DNA of 64,000 nt from Ignelater luminosus (lineage: Eukaryota; Arthropoda; Insecta; Coleoptera; Elateridae). Of the stretch, positions 36,041-47,767 are shown piece after piece; the first letter of the stretch is position 1, and the number at the start of each line of letters is the position of its first letter. The notes below the pieces were generated by a model that saw nothing but the letters and a program-made list of their open reading frames with translations, did no database searches and was not told the DNA's origin. The position numbers were made by a program, and so were the translations under genes. The DNA lies in contig VTPC01090596.1 of assembly GCA_011009095.1 (NCBI GenBank), positions 184,187 through 248,186 of the forward strand, read 5' to 3'.

Positions 36041-36960
36041 TCTATCGAGGATGCAGTTCTAAAATCGTATAATAAGATATCAACCTGTCATGACAGTGAT
36101 GTTATCAACCATAATCTACTCTTAAGGGTCGTGGGTAAAGTCGTTTCTTCATAATAAAACTCAGAACGTCAAAGCTTGTGATGGAGAGAAGACAACATTT
36201 GAGTCATTCATATAAAAATCAGAAGTTCCGCAGGACAGTATTTTAACCCCAACCTTATTTATACTTTGTATGAACGATATTTCCAGAATTACTAGATCTT
36301 AATTCTAAATACAAATAAAACGAAATTGTTGTCATATTTATCTAAGTATTCATATTGCCCAAGTTCCAGAAAAGTGATGTACTGGTCCATATCAACCCCA
36401 AATCAATAAATCTTAATGATCATGTTAAATTCTTGGGTTTAGTCTTGGATAGTCACCATAAATAAAACCTAGATGACATAAGACAAAGATGTCAAATTAT
36501 CAATACTTAAATTTGTTTATCTTGGATATGGCATTATTTGCTAAGGAAATAGTAACTCTGAGAAAAGGATATTAACAATTCAAAAAAGTTTTTTAAGTAC
36601 AATGTTTAGAGTTACTCTGACTGCATCCTGTAGAACTAGAACTGTTCTTGCTTAATTTCGTGCTTTCAATATTTTAATTGAACCTACTATAGAAATCATG
36701 TTTTATGACAGAGTTGCTATGCTCATAATATCATCGCAATATATGCATCATACATGCAAATGTCAAAGTAAAAACATAAAGAGTTCCTGAGAAGTAATGT
36801 CAGTATGCTAGACATAACACAATTTTTTTTAAATATGGAGTGACGCTTGAGATTCATAATAATGCTTGTAATTGCCCAATATTTAAATTTAACTAGACGT
36901 TTAAAGTTGAAGGAAAAACTATAAGATTTAATTACTTAAATGTACACTGAGACGGTTGTT
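36041..36960 (+). mobile_element. Decayed LINE 3' part, CR1-like reverse transcriptase
   Basis: Broken plus-strand frames show, in order, a segment near RSSAGQYFNPNLIYTLY (the PQGSILGP region, about 36225-36270), NTNKTKLLSYLSKYSY (about 36310), HVKFLGLVLDSH with frame breaks (about 36420), and YGIICXGNSNSEKRILTIQK with FRVTLTASCRTRTVL (about 36525-36650). This order matches the C-terminal half of CR1/Jockey-group reverse transcriptases (the YGI-WGNS and CR-SCR region). Many stops and frame changes show it is old. The catalytic FADD region is missing or unrecognisable. Confidence 0.6.
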
Positions 36961-37829
36961 TAAAAAAGACATTGTAATTTAAAAACTTGAAAACCACCAA
37001 AATAACAGTTGTGTGTAAATTACCTTTAACGTGATTGACGAAAGTTTTTAGAAATATCACACTTACAACGGATTTCTAACTGAATAGAAACTGCAAAGAA
37101 TTGTTTTGATCTAAATCATCAAACAATATAATAATCCTGGCAAAATAATTTACTATAAACACAGATAAAAAGTATTTATGACAATTAATCGTGGTATTAT
37201 AAATACGACTAAGTAAATAATATGAATTATAGGCATTTCCTCCAAATAAATTTCGTTTTGTAGTATTCAGTCTTCTTGGATTTACTTTTTTGTGAGCCAT
37301 CGACATTAGAGAGTAGTCATTCATGTCAAAACTAGGCAAAGTGAATTGGTGGCGGTTATCATCACCGGTCCACTATCCAGACCAACGAGTTTTCTCTTAT
37401 TTAAGCGATTTCGTATCTCGTAGAGTTTTCGAGAACATAAGATTGAGCCTTGAGTTTGGAACATCTTGTACTTCCAGATTTTTTGAGTAAGTAGATGTCT
37501 ACAGTTTGGGACAGCGGCTTTGACTCTTGGAATTTTTTGACAATTGACGAGTTGGTTTTTTTGGCAGCCCATAACGTTCTTATGCTGCATCTACATATCA
37601 TGGTTCAAAGTTCTGCGCCATGTAGTACTAGCTTGACAGAGTTTGACATTCATTTTTTGCTAATGCAGGGAGAACGTTGAACTCTTGTCAAGTTGACTAT
37701 AACAATTACATGTATTTCCACTAGGCTAGAATCATAGAAAAAAATCAACATGTTAATGATCTGTTTTCTTTTGCATTAAGTACGATTAAGCTATCCGTTC
37801 ATGTTTTTTCTAAATCCTTTGTTGCTCGT

Positions 37830-40020
37830 TAATCTATTGCAAGTCTTTATTTTATTGTTAGATATATGAACTGATTCTCATGTTAACATGCTGTCCGGTT
37901 TGTTGTTGTCCCTTCTGTCAACTACCACTAATTTTTGTTTTTCTTGGTTGATTTCTAGACTGTAATTACTACTGTTTGCTTTTAGTTTGCTTACTAAGTA
38001 CTTTTTCTAGCTCATTTTTGATGTCGTCTGCATAGCAGATATTATTCATTTTAACACCACCTCTTGATATTTTCCTTTCCTGATTTCCATGTGTTTGCCC
38101 TAGATATATGGAGTATGGGTGATACTATACATACGTTCTTGTAAGGTAGTTATGTATTCTATTCGAACTTTTAAAATTGCCACCCACGATAAATTCTATC
38201 TTGTTTTTTCGTTGATCGCATTTCGCAAGTTGAATGCCAACCTAGGAAATAGCCAGGATGCATAGATGCAAAACAAATTGCAATTTTTCATGTACTGGGC
38301 AAGTTATCGTAGTTATACATCAATGCGCGGGCATACGCTTATCCTACACACACACTGCGTGCAAATCTTCTGTTTCAGCAGTTTTGCGCAGCGAGCTTTC
38401 TGAATCTTATGGCAAAAAGCCAGGTTGATTTTGCAACTTGATGTGAATTTTGAAAAATTATCTTTTGTAACGAAATTGTATAGTGCACAGTGAGTGGTTG
38501 AGCGAAAAAGATTCAAAAGACCATCGAGTTTTGGAATAGTGGTGGTTTAATACATTAATCAATGATGTTTTCAACAAACTCTAAAAGGAGTCGTTACTGA
38601 ATTTGCGAAGTCTGTCTGTCCGTCCGCATTTTTTTAAAATTTTGAAGTTTTGGCTTCAGATTTTGATCCTACATCATAAACTAAAACACATGCGGTGTCT
38701 TCGTTTTTTGATATCTATTTGGGAACATGGTCAAAATGGTTGCCGAAATTTGAAAAATTTTCAATAATTTTGTTTCTACTTTAGAGTCGTATTGTACATC
38801 AAAAGATAAGAGATAAGTATACTTTTAGTTTTTGATATCACCTCGGGAACAAGGTCAAAGTGGCCGCCGAAAGAACACAACGGAGTCTCTTTATAAAAAG
38901 ATTTATTCACTTAATTCATTTGAAACATGCGATTAAGCCAACATAGGCAGGTTCACGTGTCACTTTCCGGCTTGTATAGAAAGTATTTGCCCAGAAAGAT
39001 ACTATTTGAGTTTTTCATTTATTGTCGTGAGAAAAATCTTGCTTGTGCGGAATCGTAGTTTTATGAGACGGTAGTTTTTACACATCTCTGGTGTAGTGCA
39101 TTAACATAGAGAGGTTCAATTCATCGATAACCTGTATTCTATATTCTTTGTTAGATATTTTGGAATAAACAACTTCTTCTTCCTCCATCGATTTGTTAAC
39201 TACCAAATGAATACCGTCTCTGCTAGAACGCTTGTCAGGTTAAAGTTTTTAGTGGCATTTTTGATTTCTTCTGCTAGGATCAATGATTTTCCTTTTCTTT
39301 TTCATGCTTTTTAGTGTTCTATTTTTTCTATCCAGAGTGTACCCTTAATTATCTCCATACGATTATGTCCCAAAACACACGTTTTTAAATATATGGCGTC
39401 AAACTTGAGTATCCGTCGCTAGTGGAAATACCTAAATTGAGTTTAATAGAAATGGCTGTTTTAGTGTAATAACTAGATATATGAACAATTTCATCTAAAT
39501 ATTGCACTTGGTTTTTAAGATTATGAAACAAGTTATTAGAAATTATATTTTGACATTTTTCGGTATTATAAATCATGTTTTGCTCAGAAACGATACATGC
39601 TATGAGAAAACCACAGAAAGAACTTTCTCTGACAAGTTGAGGGTAGAACACAAAATATGTTTCCAGTGGTGTAACATAATCTTCTCGCAAACATTTGTGT
39701 GTCTCATCCTTAATCTCTGCTCAAATGCTTTTCTCTGTGCATATTCCTAAGTTATTAAAATTCCCTTTTCTTTGGCAATTTTAGAGATGTCTTCTGTCAT
39801 CCAGCATTTATGTTTCAGTTGTTGTCCTTTTGCTCGGTCTGCTACAATATTTTCTATCATCTTTTTTGTTTTTCTTTAATATTTCATTTAATGTATTGTT
39901 GGTTTCTGATTAGGTAAGTTGCTCCACTCATTTCTCTTTTAATTCTTTTATTAGAATCTTCCCCATCTATCATTTCTAGTTTGTCACGGATTGTCCTTCT
40001 AGGTGATTTTTTTCAGTTTT
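37830..40020 (-). mobile_element. Decayed LINE on the minus strand, interrupted
   Basis: On the minus strand from 40000 downward there is a Lys/Glu-rich post-endonuclease linker (RRTIRDKLEMIDGEDSN at about 40000). A reverse-transcriptase start resembling SRDGIHLVVNKSMEEEE follows near 39215-39160. After an interruption (about 38250-39090), the catalytic-box region appears as MNNICYADDI at about 38045-38015, followed by KNELEKVLSKL and SSNYSLEINQEKQK. Frames are broken repeatedly. The interruption contains a short tandem repeat and is probably a later insertion, though its ends were not resolved. Confidence 0.55.
38600..38880. repeat. Two diverged tandem units, about 124-bp period
   Basis: The segment TTTTTGATATC-TTTGGGAACATGGTCAAAATGG at 38704-38748 recurs at 38828-38872 with CTCGGGAACAAGGTCAAAGTGG, followed in both by a GCCGAAA. 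A GTCTGTCTGTCCGTCCG run lies at 38610. Such arrays are common in insect repeats. This one lies within the interruption of the minus-strand LINE. Confidence 0.5.
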
Positions 40021-41151
40021 AATTTAAAATTAAAAATCAAAACAGTAAACAGATACATCGGCAGAAAACTAATCAAAAGTTTGTTATTCGTGGTGTACCA
40101 TAGAGGGAGACATATCCAGATGATCCATTCGAGGTTCTATAGTACCATATGCATGTAGTATCAAAGTTATTTCTTTTGTAAATTACTGAGCAACTTTCTA
40201 ATTTCTTGAATGAAAATAAATACGTTGATACTACACTATTGCAAATGTGCCGAAAAATACTTATATTTTGCAATTAAAAGAGATACAGGTGACTCCTAAA
40301 AATAATTGTGACTCGCTTGGTGTAATTAATAAGAAACATCAAAATATACGTACTTAAGTAGACAATCGAGTGTTTCAGCATTTTCTTGGGAGAAACATAA
40401 TTTTAAAGACGCAAATACTCTATACTTTTCGGACATACTGTATATTAATGTGTTAGTTTTAGGGTTTATTATATATAAATATTTAATTTTACATGCAATA
40501 AGTAATATAACACCAATATTACATGAGATGGGTACTCACAATTTTGCATGTTGCGTGAATATAACAACGAACAGAATTATAGGTTATGTCTTGCAAAAAA
40601 AAAAAACACGGCGCATTTGTGTAAGTATTGGTTGCATGGTAATGTTTCTTATAAGACGCTTATTTTTATTCTTCATCGAAAATTCCAAAGAATAATTCTG
40701 TATGCACTAAAAATGAGACTAGAAATCATTAGTATGTAACAAAAACAAAGTAATGAAATAATAAGACAAATTAATTTGTCAATTTTCGTAACCGTAATAC
40801 GTACGATTATTCTATCTAATCCTTAGAGCTTGCTTGACAAACCCGAAATCTCCCACGCTATATTCGACTATAAACATAAATTATGTGAAATCTACAATAT
40901 AAAGGGTATTGTCGAGCATGTCACAGTAACCTTAATTATGCTTGCTATTTAGGATGGTATGCTTACGGTAAATGCATAACCCCGACAAAGGTCGTAACTC
41001 TTTAGAACCTATCTCAATATCAAATAGTTCCCGTTAAAATGAAATCTGTTCTTAGATATAAATTACATGACTAGGTCTTAAGTACGTAATAATTTTAACT
41101 ATTTACGTTGTTTCACTTGTAACACAAATCTTATTTAACCGTTTGTTTCAG
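40021..41151. other. End of first protease intron
   Basis: AT-rich sequence leading to the acceptor at 41151. No feature was seen apart from the polypyrimidine tract. Confidence 0.5.
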
Positions 41152-42501
41152 GAACAGGACGAAACATCAGAAATCTTCCGTGTGTGTCAAGAAAAACGAA
41201 CGAGAAAGGAGTGTGCATGTTTGCAATAGACTGTTTAAAAGCAAATGGAACACATTTAGGAACGTGTATAGACAGGTTTTATTTTGGTTCGTGTTGCCAT
41301 ATAGAACCGTCACACGATATAATTGGAAATACTATAGATACAGCCATAATTCCAGCACGAGAACCACCTAGCCGACTGTCAAGCACTACAAAAATTACCT
41401 CTACATCAGTTACAGAGCAGATGGCACCTAAAATTACAAGTATACCATTAATAACCACCACAATGGCACCTAAGACAACACAGAAACCAACTTTGACATT
41501 CGCAACTAAAAATGTAGACTCGACAAATAAACCCGCAACAAAATTCGGTGATAAGATTTCAACAAAAGTTACTGCGACTACAACGAATAAGCCCGTAAAA
41601 ACTACAACAGTAAAACCGACCACTACTACAACTGCAAGTCCACAACCAAGCGAAACGACGGAAGTATCACATAAATTAACTACTTTCCAAACTGTAGAAG
41701 AAAATACAGTGAATCCTGAAGCAATAATCACAACAATAACTTCAAAACCTGCTACACTTAAAACTAAACCAACACAAAAAACTGTAGCAACGACAGTAAA
41801 GCAATCTATAAAACCCATTATTAGTTCAAGACCAACCTCAAGACCTAGACCTCCAAGCATAGCTACCAAGCCAGTTAAAATCTCAAAACCTACTCTAAGA
41901 CCTGTTGCAATAACAACCAGAATACCTACCAAACCCACTAAAGTTACTCTTAAACCTACAAAAGTTGTCACTAAAAGGCCAACAATTGTTACAAGAGTTA
42001 CAAGGTCAACAATAACAACTCCACGTACTACCATAACTAGAATAACGAAACGACCAACCGTTATAACTACAGTACTAACCACAAGCAAACCTGTACTAAT
42101 TAGAAATGTCACAACGACCAGACCTTTTAGTCCAACAGAAAAAATTCCTTTGATTACAAAACTTACAGAAAAACCTAAAATAAATGTCACAACAAGTACT
42201 CCAACGAAGCAAACACCAACCAGTACAAAAGTTCCATCAACAACTAGTGCAGATAAAATTGTTGTTTCTACAACCATACAATCGGGCACACTGAATGTGT
42301 CAACAACGCAAAGTAATGATCTACCGGTAGTAAGTTCGGTGTTAGGAACGGTTAATGGTAATCCAGCAACTAATGAAATAGAGCAGGCAAAACCTTTACA
42401 ACCACCACCAACAACGGTAGAACCAATTTCACCTTTGGTAACCTGGGCTGTGGTTAATAACGAAGAATTGACAACAAGGCCAGTAACTACATTAACTCCA
42501 G
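41152..42501 (+). CDS. Protease gene exon B: clip domain and Thr-rich stem
   Basis: The acceptor (tttgtttcag) ends at 41151 and the donor (CCAG then gtcagt) starts at 42502; the frame would otherwise run to a stop at 42507-42509. The exon begins TGRNIRNLPCVSRK and carries a six-cysteine clip domain at Cys45, 56, 62, 73, 82 and 83, with core ANGTHLGTCIDRF and the closing FGSCC. Clip domains are disulfide-knotted modules of arthropod zymogen proteases that mediate docking and activation control. About 400 residues follow that are dominated by Thr, with Lys, Pro, Val and Ile and no Cys. They are rich in TTT, KPT and RPT motifs, so this looks like a heavily O-glycosylated stem holding the protease away from the membrane or matrix. 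The exon ends in LTTRPVTTLTP with phase 1. A long antisense open frame here is only a by-product of Thr codon composition. Confidence 0.88.
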
Positions 42502-44823
42502 GTCAGTAAATCTTATTTTATCTAATTTTTAAATATCAGAGCTAACACAGCTCTGTTTTCCTGAAAAGGACTCTTTTAGTTTGGGAAACAACAATCTTTC
42601 TAAATAATAAATCTGTGTGAAGCTAATACGAAATCTCAAAATAGATTTGTTTTGTCTATGAATTCTCCGAATTGCTTTAATCTGATTCTAGTGGCATCTG
42701 GGCAATTAAAACTTCCTGATCCCCTTTTTATCAGGGTATTTGTATAGTCTATTTCTTAAACTTTTGATAATGAAAGTTCAAGCAAATTCAGTGTTTGTCT
42801 TTTCTTTCATTTCATCTACCAAAACTGATTTTTTCCTTCTGCCAATCTTACCATTTTAGTTTTCCATCATCTTATGTAACTATAAATCTGAGTTATAGTA
42901 TAATCTAGTCCAAACAATACAATAGGCATTATTTATGTTACATCGTCACAATTTAATTCAAAAGTAATCTATCAATCTTACCTTTCACACCACAGAGACC
43001 AAAAGGGGAAAATGAATCTAGTCTGGAGGAAGGATCAGATTGTTTTGATATAATCAAGGCACCAACCTCATTATTTTTCTGGACTCTACTGTGTCTTAAG
43101 AGTTTAGAAAATTTTTCATCATCCATCTTGAATTTGTTCTAGAGAACTTCACATGTTATTGCCAGAAAATATATATTTTATACATAGCTGCACGTTTGAG
43201 TCCCCTCCAAGAGGTTTTTATTGTTACAACTAAATGGCAAAGATTATGATTTGCAAAAGTTTCCTTAAACTTCACTTATATGAATCTGTTTTCTGCAATG
43301 CGAGTTTGTTTGCAAACCAAGAGATAATTTTGGACCATAAGTTCTTTTTGGTGATAAAATCACTTTTTTTCTGGAAGGAGAAATAGTTACACAAAGAATT
43401 TTTAAATTTTACTTTAAGAAACCAATTCCACAAGCTGCCTTGAATTCAGGCAAGAAGGATAATAATAGCGCCCTTATAATCAGCTTGGTGTGGGTTTAGA
43501 TATAAAGCACCTACGATTCCAAGCCATTCAAAGCTTTGGAGTTGATTATATGTTTTCTTATCGGTGTTGGTATGAGGTGAGGGCTTTTATAGTGTCATCT
43601 AGTAAGGTGATGATCTTTTTCGATTCGTACTCGAGATCTTATTTCCAATTTAATTGGGCATTTGAAATTGTTTTAAATTATTTGGCAAATTAAAAGAGTA
43701 AAGAATCTTTTTAGTTTATACCTTTAGAAAAACAACCAATTGAAATGACCAAATGTTGACCTTAAGGTCATTTCTCTGGTTTCAGCTTTGAATAATTCTT
43801 AAATCGTTCTTCATAGGACGTTTTTAGTCTTCTCGTCATATTTTTGTTGTTGGACTAAACTGTTACGTTAAACTGATTTCTTAGCAAGGATCTGGCGTAC
43901 TTTTCCAAAAAAATTTTAGATGAAACCACAGCCGCAACCTCTTCTCTTGTGATTACTATTTTTGTGTTCATTTCGATGTATGGACTGCATTATTGTTTTT
44001 AATATTATTGTTTCTAGTTTCTTTCTAACGATAGTCTTCTGTCTATTCTTTTTTTTAATGACTCTCTTTACTATAGAAGAGCTGCATTCTCCGATCGTGG
44101 CTTTAAACTGCATTTGCTCATGTATAGTATTGAACCTTATGTTATAACTATTATTTCCTATTGGTCTTAGTGAAACATTTGTAGAGCAGACAGCGCAGTG
44201 TAGCGTTGCACACCATGGTAGATTTTGCCAAAACAGAAGGTAGGCGTTGACGTTCGGATATTCCCAAGAAGGTGTATCAAAAAGAGAACGAAACGCGATA
44301 TAGATGTGAATCGTCCGTGGGTGAGCACATGATAAAGGTCTAGAAAGTCTAATTTTCCTTTTTGTGTTATTGTTCTGTCGTTAAAAAATATTATAATGGG
44401 AATTTTATTTTGTTTCTACTAAAAGCAGTACAGAATAAAATTGTAACAAGTTTTAAGTTTTAGTTGCAAAAACTACCTTGAATTAAAATAGAGCTAATAT
44501 TTGCGGAGCACTTAAATATTCATGAAAATTAAAACGAATACTTAAAATTTCAGAAAAGTATTTTTAAAATGATTATTATAGCAACAACACCGTAAAAAAG
44601 TTTTGAAAATCTCAATTATCTACGCTTCTAAACAGGAAAAACCCTGGGCAAAAACTATTTGTCGGTACTTATTTTTCTGAGATTAAACTTTTTGCCGTTC
44701 TGTTTTAATAAATATACGAGAGAATTATAAAATTCATTTGATGAATGAAAATCAGATGCTTTCAACATCTGTAAGCTTTTTGTATATTTCATTTCTAATT
44801 ATATTCTTTTATTGTATTTCAAG
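42502..44823 (+). other. Intron between clip and second stem exon
   Basis: The donor gtcagt is at 42502 and the acceptor (tgtatttcaag) ends at 44823. The intron is about 2.3 kb of AT-rich sequence. No transposon with clear ends was seen. Near 44215 there is a short start-codon context (accATGGTAGATTTT) in a slightly GC-richer patch, 44175-44340, which I cannot assign. Confidence 0.6.
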
Positions 44824-45162
44824 AATGGATGCCGATCACAACACCAGATGGATGGGTTCTACTGCCAAGTCTTTCGACTATACTTCCTACGGATACATCA
44901 GTAACAAACGCGGCAACGAATAGTAATAATGAAACCATTACGTCTCAAAATCCTCCTGAAACATTTTCCACTTCGACCACAACTGCTCCTTTCAACGATT
45001 CTACCGAAAGCAGCAGCAGCAGTAGCAGCACTTCTACGGTTAGCAGTTCAACTACAACAAGCACCATTTCAACACTTCCAGTTGTCTCCAGCACAATTGT
45101 TAACTTAATAGATGCCTCTTCAACGACCGAAACGAACGTTAACATGTCAGACTTTACTGATG
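44824..45162 (+). CDS. Protease gene exon C: Ser/Thr-rich stem and linker to protease
   Basis: The exon starts after the acceptor at 44822-44823 and ends at 45162 before the donor gtaata. The split codon G+AA restores Glu485, giving TLTP-E-WMPITTPDGWVLLPSL. The rest is low-complexity Ser/Thr/Asn sequence, including a run of seven Ser encoded by a CAG/AGC-type repeat around 45009-45030, ending in ETNVNMSDFTD. One leftover base G joins TA of the 53012 exon to give Val598. The join reads [14 protein letters not shown], which fits the usual linker just before the disulfide-forming Cys of the activation peptide in this protease family. Reading past the donor adds only 14 residues before a stop. 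Confidence 0.8.
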
Positions 45163-47759
45163 GTAATATGAACATTCATTTAATTAATTATAGGTTGGCT
45201 TGTTAGTTTAATAATTATTTAAACATTATTTGAAGGTGTGATTTTCTAGGTGAGGCTTTGATATATTGACGTGATGTGGGACAAATCGATAAAATGTATG
45301 TTTAGAGTTATCTTGTCGACATTTGCTTGTATAGAATTGCTCCGTATTTAATATTTATTAAAGTCATTTCAACGTTTTGCGATAAAGGACAAATCCTGTA
45401 AATATGCAAACAGAAATTAGGTTCCCATAAAATGTTTTAAAATGTAGCTAGTCATGACTATAAAGAATATAAATAAAGGAGAATCGATTTTGAAGTAACA
45501 CACTTCCAAAGCTGTTTCTAACAAAATGTACTTGACTGATGCAAGAACCTTTTTTTTGTACATTTGTCGTCAAACTTCTGATAAGGTTGACGAAAAGGCT
45601 TAGGTACGTAACCGTATAGTAATAGAATAGCACAAAACAAGAAAATGGAAAATCTGTAAGAATAGAAGAATTTTTTAGAGATCAATTTTTTTCGTTTTTT
45701 TAATTAGAATTCAACCTACTAAAGGAGAAACTTATTATGTGTTAAAATAAAATTTTTGACAATTTAATAATCATCTAAAAAAATGATTTCAATAGTTAAA
45801 TAAAATATGAAAAAAATATACCGCCCGTTTTAATTTTTAAAGTTCATACAAAATTACCAAACTCTGTGCATTTAGGTATAAGTTTTAATGCAAAAAGTGC
45901 ATGCTACTTTACGATTATCACTCGGTATAAACAAAAACCTCTAAATTCGTTAACCTGGTATAATGAAATACATCTGCAATCTGCTTTAGAGATGCAAAAC
46001 ACAATAAAATGGCACAAGGGCTGTCATCAAATTCACACATCAAACTCATATTTGAAGCCACTTTATCCTCTGCAATACTTTTTTTCCGCGGCCGTTCAGT
46101 ACACCGCGCAGTCACCACACTGTAAATATCATCCGCCGCCATCATCGTATCAATGCCAACATCACAACAGTGTGGTAAGCTTTTTTCTACCCGCGGCACA
46201 ACCATTAATTCAGCACTCACCTCCGCTTAAATCACCAGATTTACCATTACATCATTCTTTTGCTACCACTTAAGAACACCACAACCCCAGTAAAGAGAAA
46301 ATATTTAAATAGCCTTCCTCTGCAAATCAGAAAAAAATGTTTGAAGAAGAATGTTCATATGAATAAATAATATTAAATATGAGAATAATCATGATACAAT
46401 TAACTAAACTACGTTGGTTAATGATTCGATTACATTTAATAGAATCTGAAATTAGTGTCGTCATATTTCTGTATACTCTTTATCTAAATTTGCGAGTCTT
46501 GTGGTAGTATTATAATAAGTCCATGATATCCAGTAGGAATGTGCCTTGAGAAGAATTAGAATGCCACATGCTTAATACAAGAAAATCAGGTCTATTCGAG
46601 AAGCTTGCATTTTTGGTACACTTCTAACGATTGTTGAGAATTAAATTATATAATTAGAAAAAAAGTATTCGTAGAAATCAGTACATAGAACATGGAAATT
46701 AGACTTAATGCCCGAATCAGTTAGTACGTGAACCAAGCCCAAACTTGAGTTGTGCCCAAACATGCTCTAATGTTTTATATTTGAGATTTAACTTGAAAAT
46801 GCGACCTCGTAATTACTTGACGCGTGCTCAGACTCAAGATTAAAAAAACAGCTGATTTGGATTTAGCTTGTGAGCTGAGCATTCGCGCTAATCCAAGGCA
46901 TGCTCCTTGAAATGATTCATTTAAGTACAAACTTTGTGAATGAAACAGGTTAGATTAGACATGGATACCCAGGGTTGAATTGGCTAAACTGACTTGCATA
47001 ATGACAAAACACGTATTTTGCAATAAATTTTTTGGTTTATCTCTACCTGATCCCAAATTTTTATGGCTTACTTCTCAACGATGTTTAATGTCTAAGGAAG
47101 TTGATCTCTAGGCAAAAGCAACTGTGAGCTCATAATGGCCAAGAACCAATCCATCAAAAATAATTTATCGACTACTAAAACCTTTTTCAGGTATCTATTG
47201 TGAAATTTGAAAAATAGACGTATTTTGTTATGTTCTCTGGAAAGCTTAACTTCTCTTGGTTACGAAAGTGACACCACGCCTCACGAAGAAATCAACAATC
47301 AATAGTTTTACATTTGCCTTCACTAAAGTTGGCAATAATCTGAACCTAGAGAAAACAGGCATTTTAAGTATTCATAATTATTTCTCATGCCCACAATGAC
47401 GAGCACCCTGTTGTAAGGATAAACATCTTTATTGAATTTTATAGTTGAGAAACGAGAATTGGACTGCATTATTGAAACATGCACCCCTATTAACGGAAAG
47501 TTTGGATTAGTCTAGATTATTGTTTGTATTTTTGCACTTACTTCCAATTGTTATTTATTTGAGAATCAGTTCACACACACTCGCCTAATTAGTAAACTGC
47601 AGATAGATACCAGTGTACACGCAATTAGAAATTGCAAGAAATTATGAAAAATTGAAAGAAATTTAGGAAAGTCAAGTATGATTTTTGGCTAAACATAAAT
47701 GTAGCTCCTAGTCTGATTGACTTACTTATTTGTTATGAAGAGGATAGTGTTCAAGAAAT
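45163..47759. other. Intron, with GC-richer block at 45900-46270
   Basis: First part of the intron between the second stem exon and the protease exon. A block at 45900-46270 is open on both strands (135 codons plus, 100 codons minus) and is GC-richer at 46080-46220, with an NotI-like CGCGGCCG patch. On the minus strand it reads MMAADDIYSVVTARCTERPR, then KKSIAEDKVASNMSLMCEFD. No family was recognised. It could be a relic of an element or of a nested gene. Confidence 0.35.
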
Positions 47760-47767
47760 ATAAGAAT

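Noticed and set aside
41279-42289. 336-codon open frame on the minus strand
   Set aside because: It is the exact antisense of the Thr-rich stem. Plus-strand ACN and AAA/CCA codons leave few stops on the reverse strand and give a Val/Gly/Leu-rich translation. No start context or family resemblance.
46100-46174. Candidate 75-bp protease exon with good acceptor and donor
   Set aside because: Its length would keep phase, but in the frame required by the flanking exons it reads through only eight codons before a TAA. An alternative acceptor at 46110 meets the same stop.
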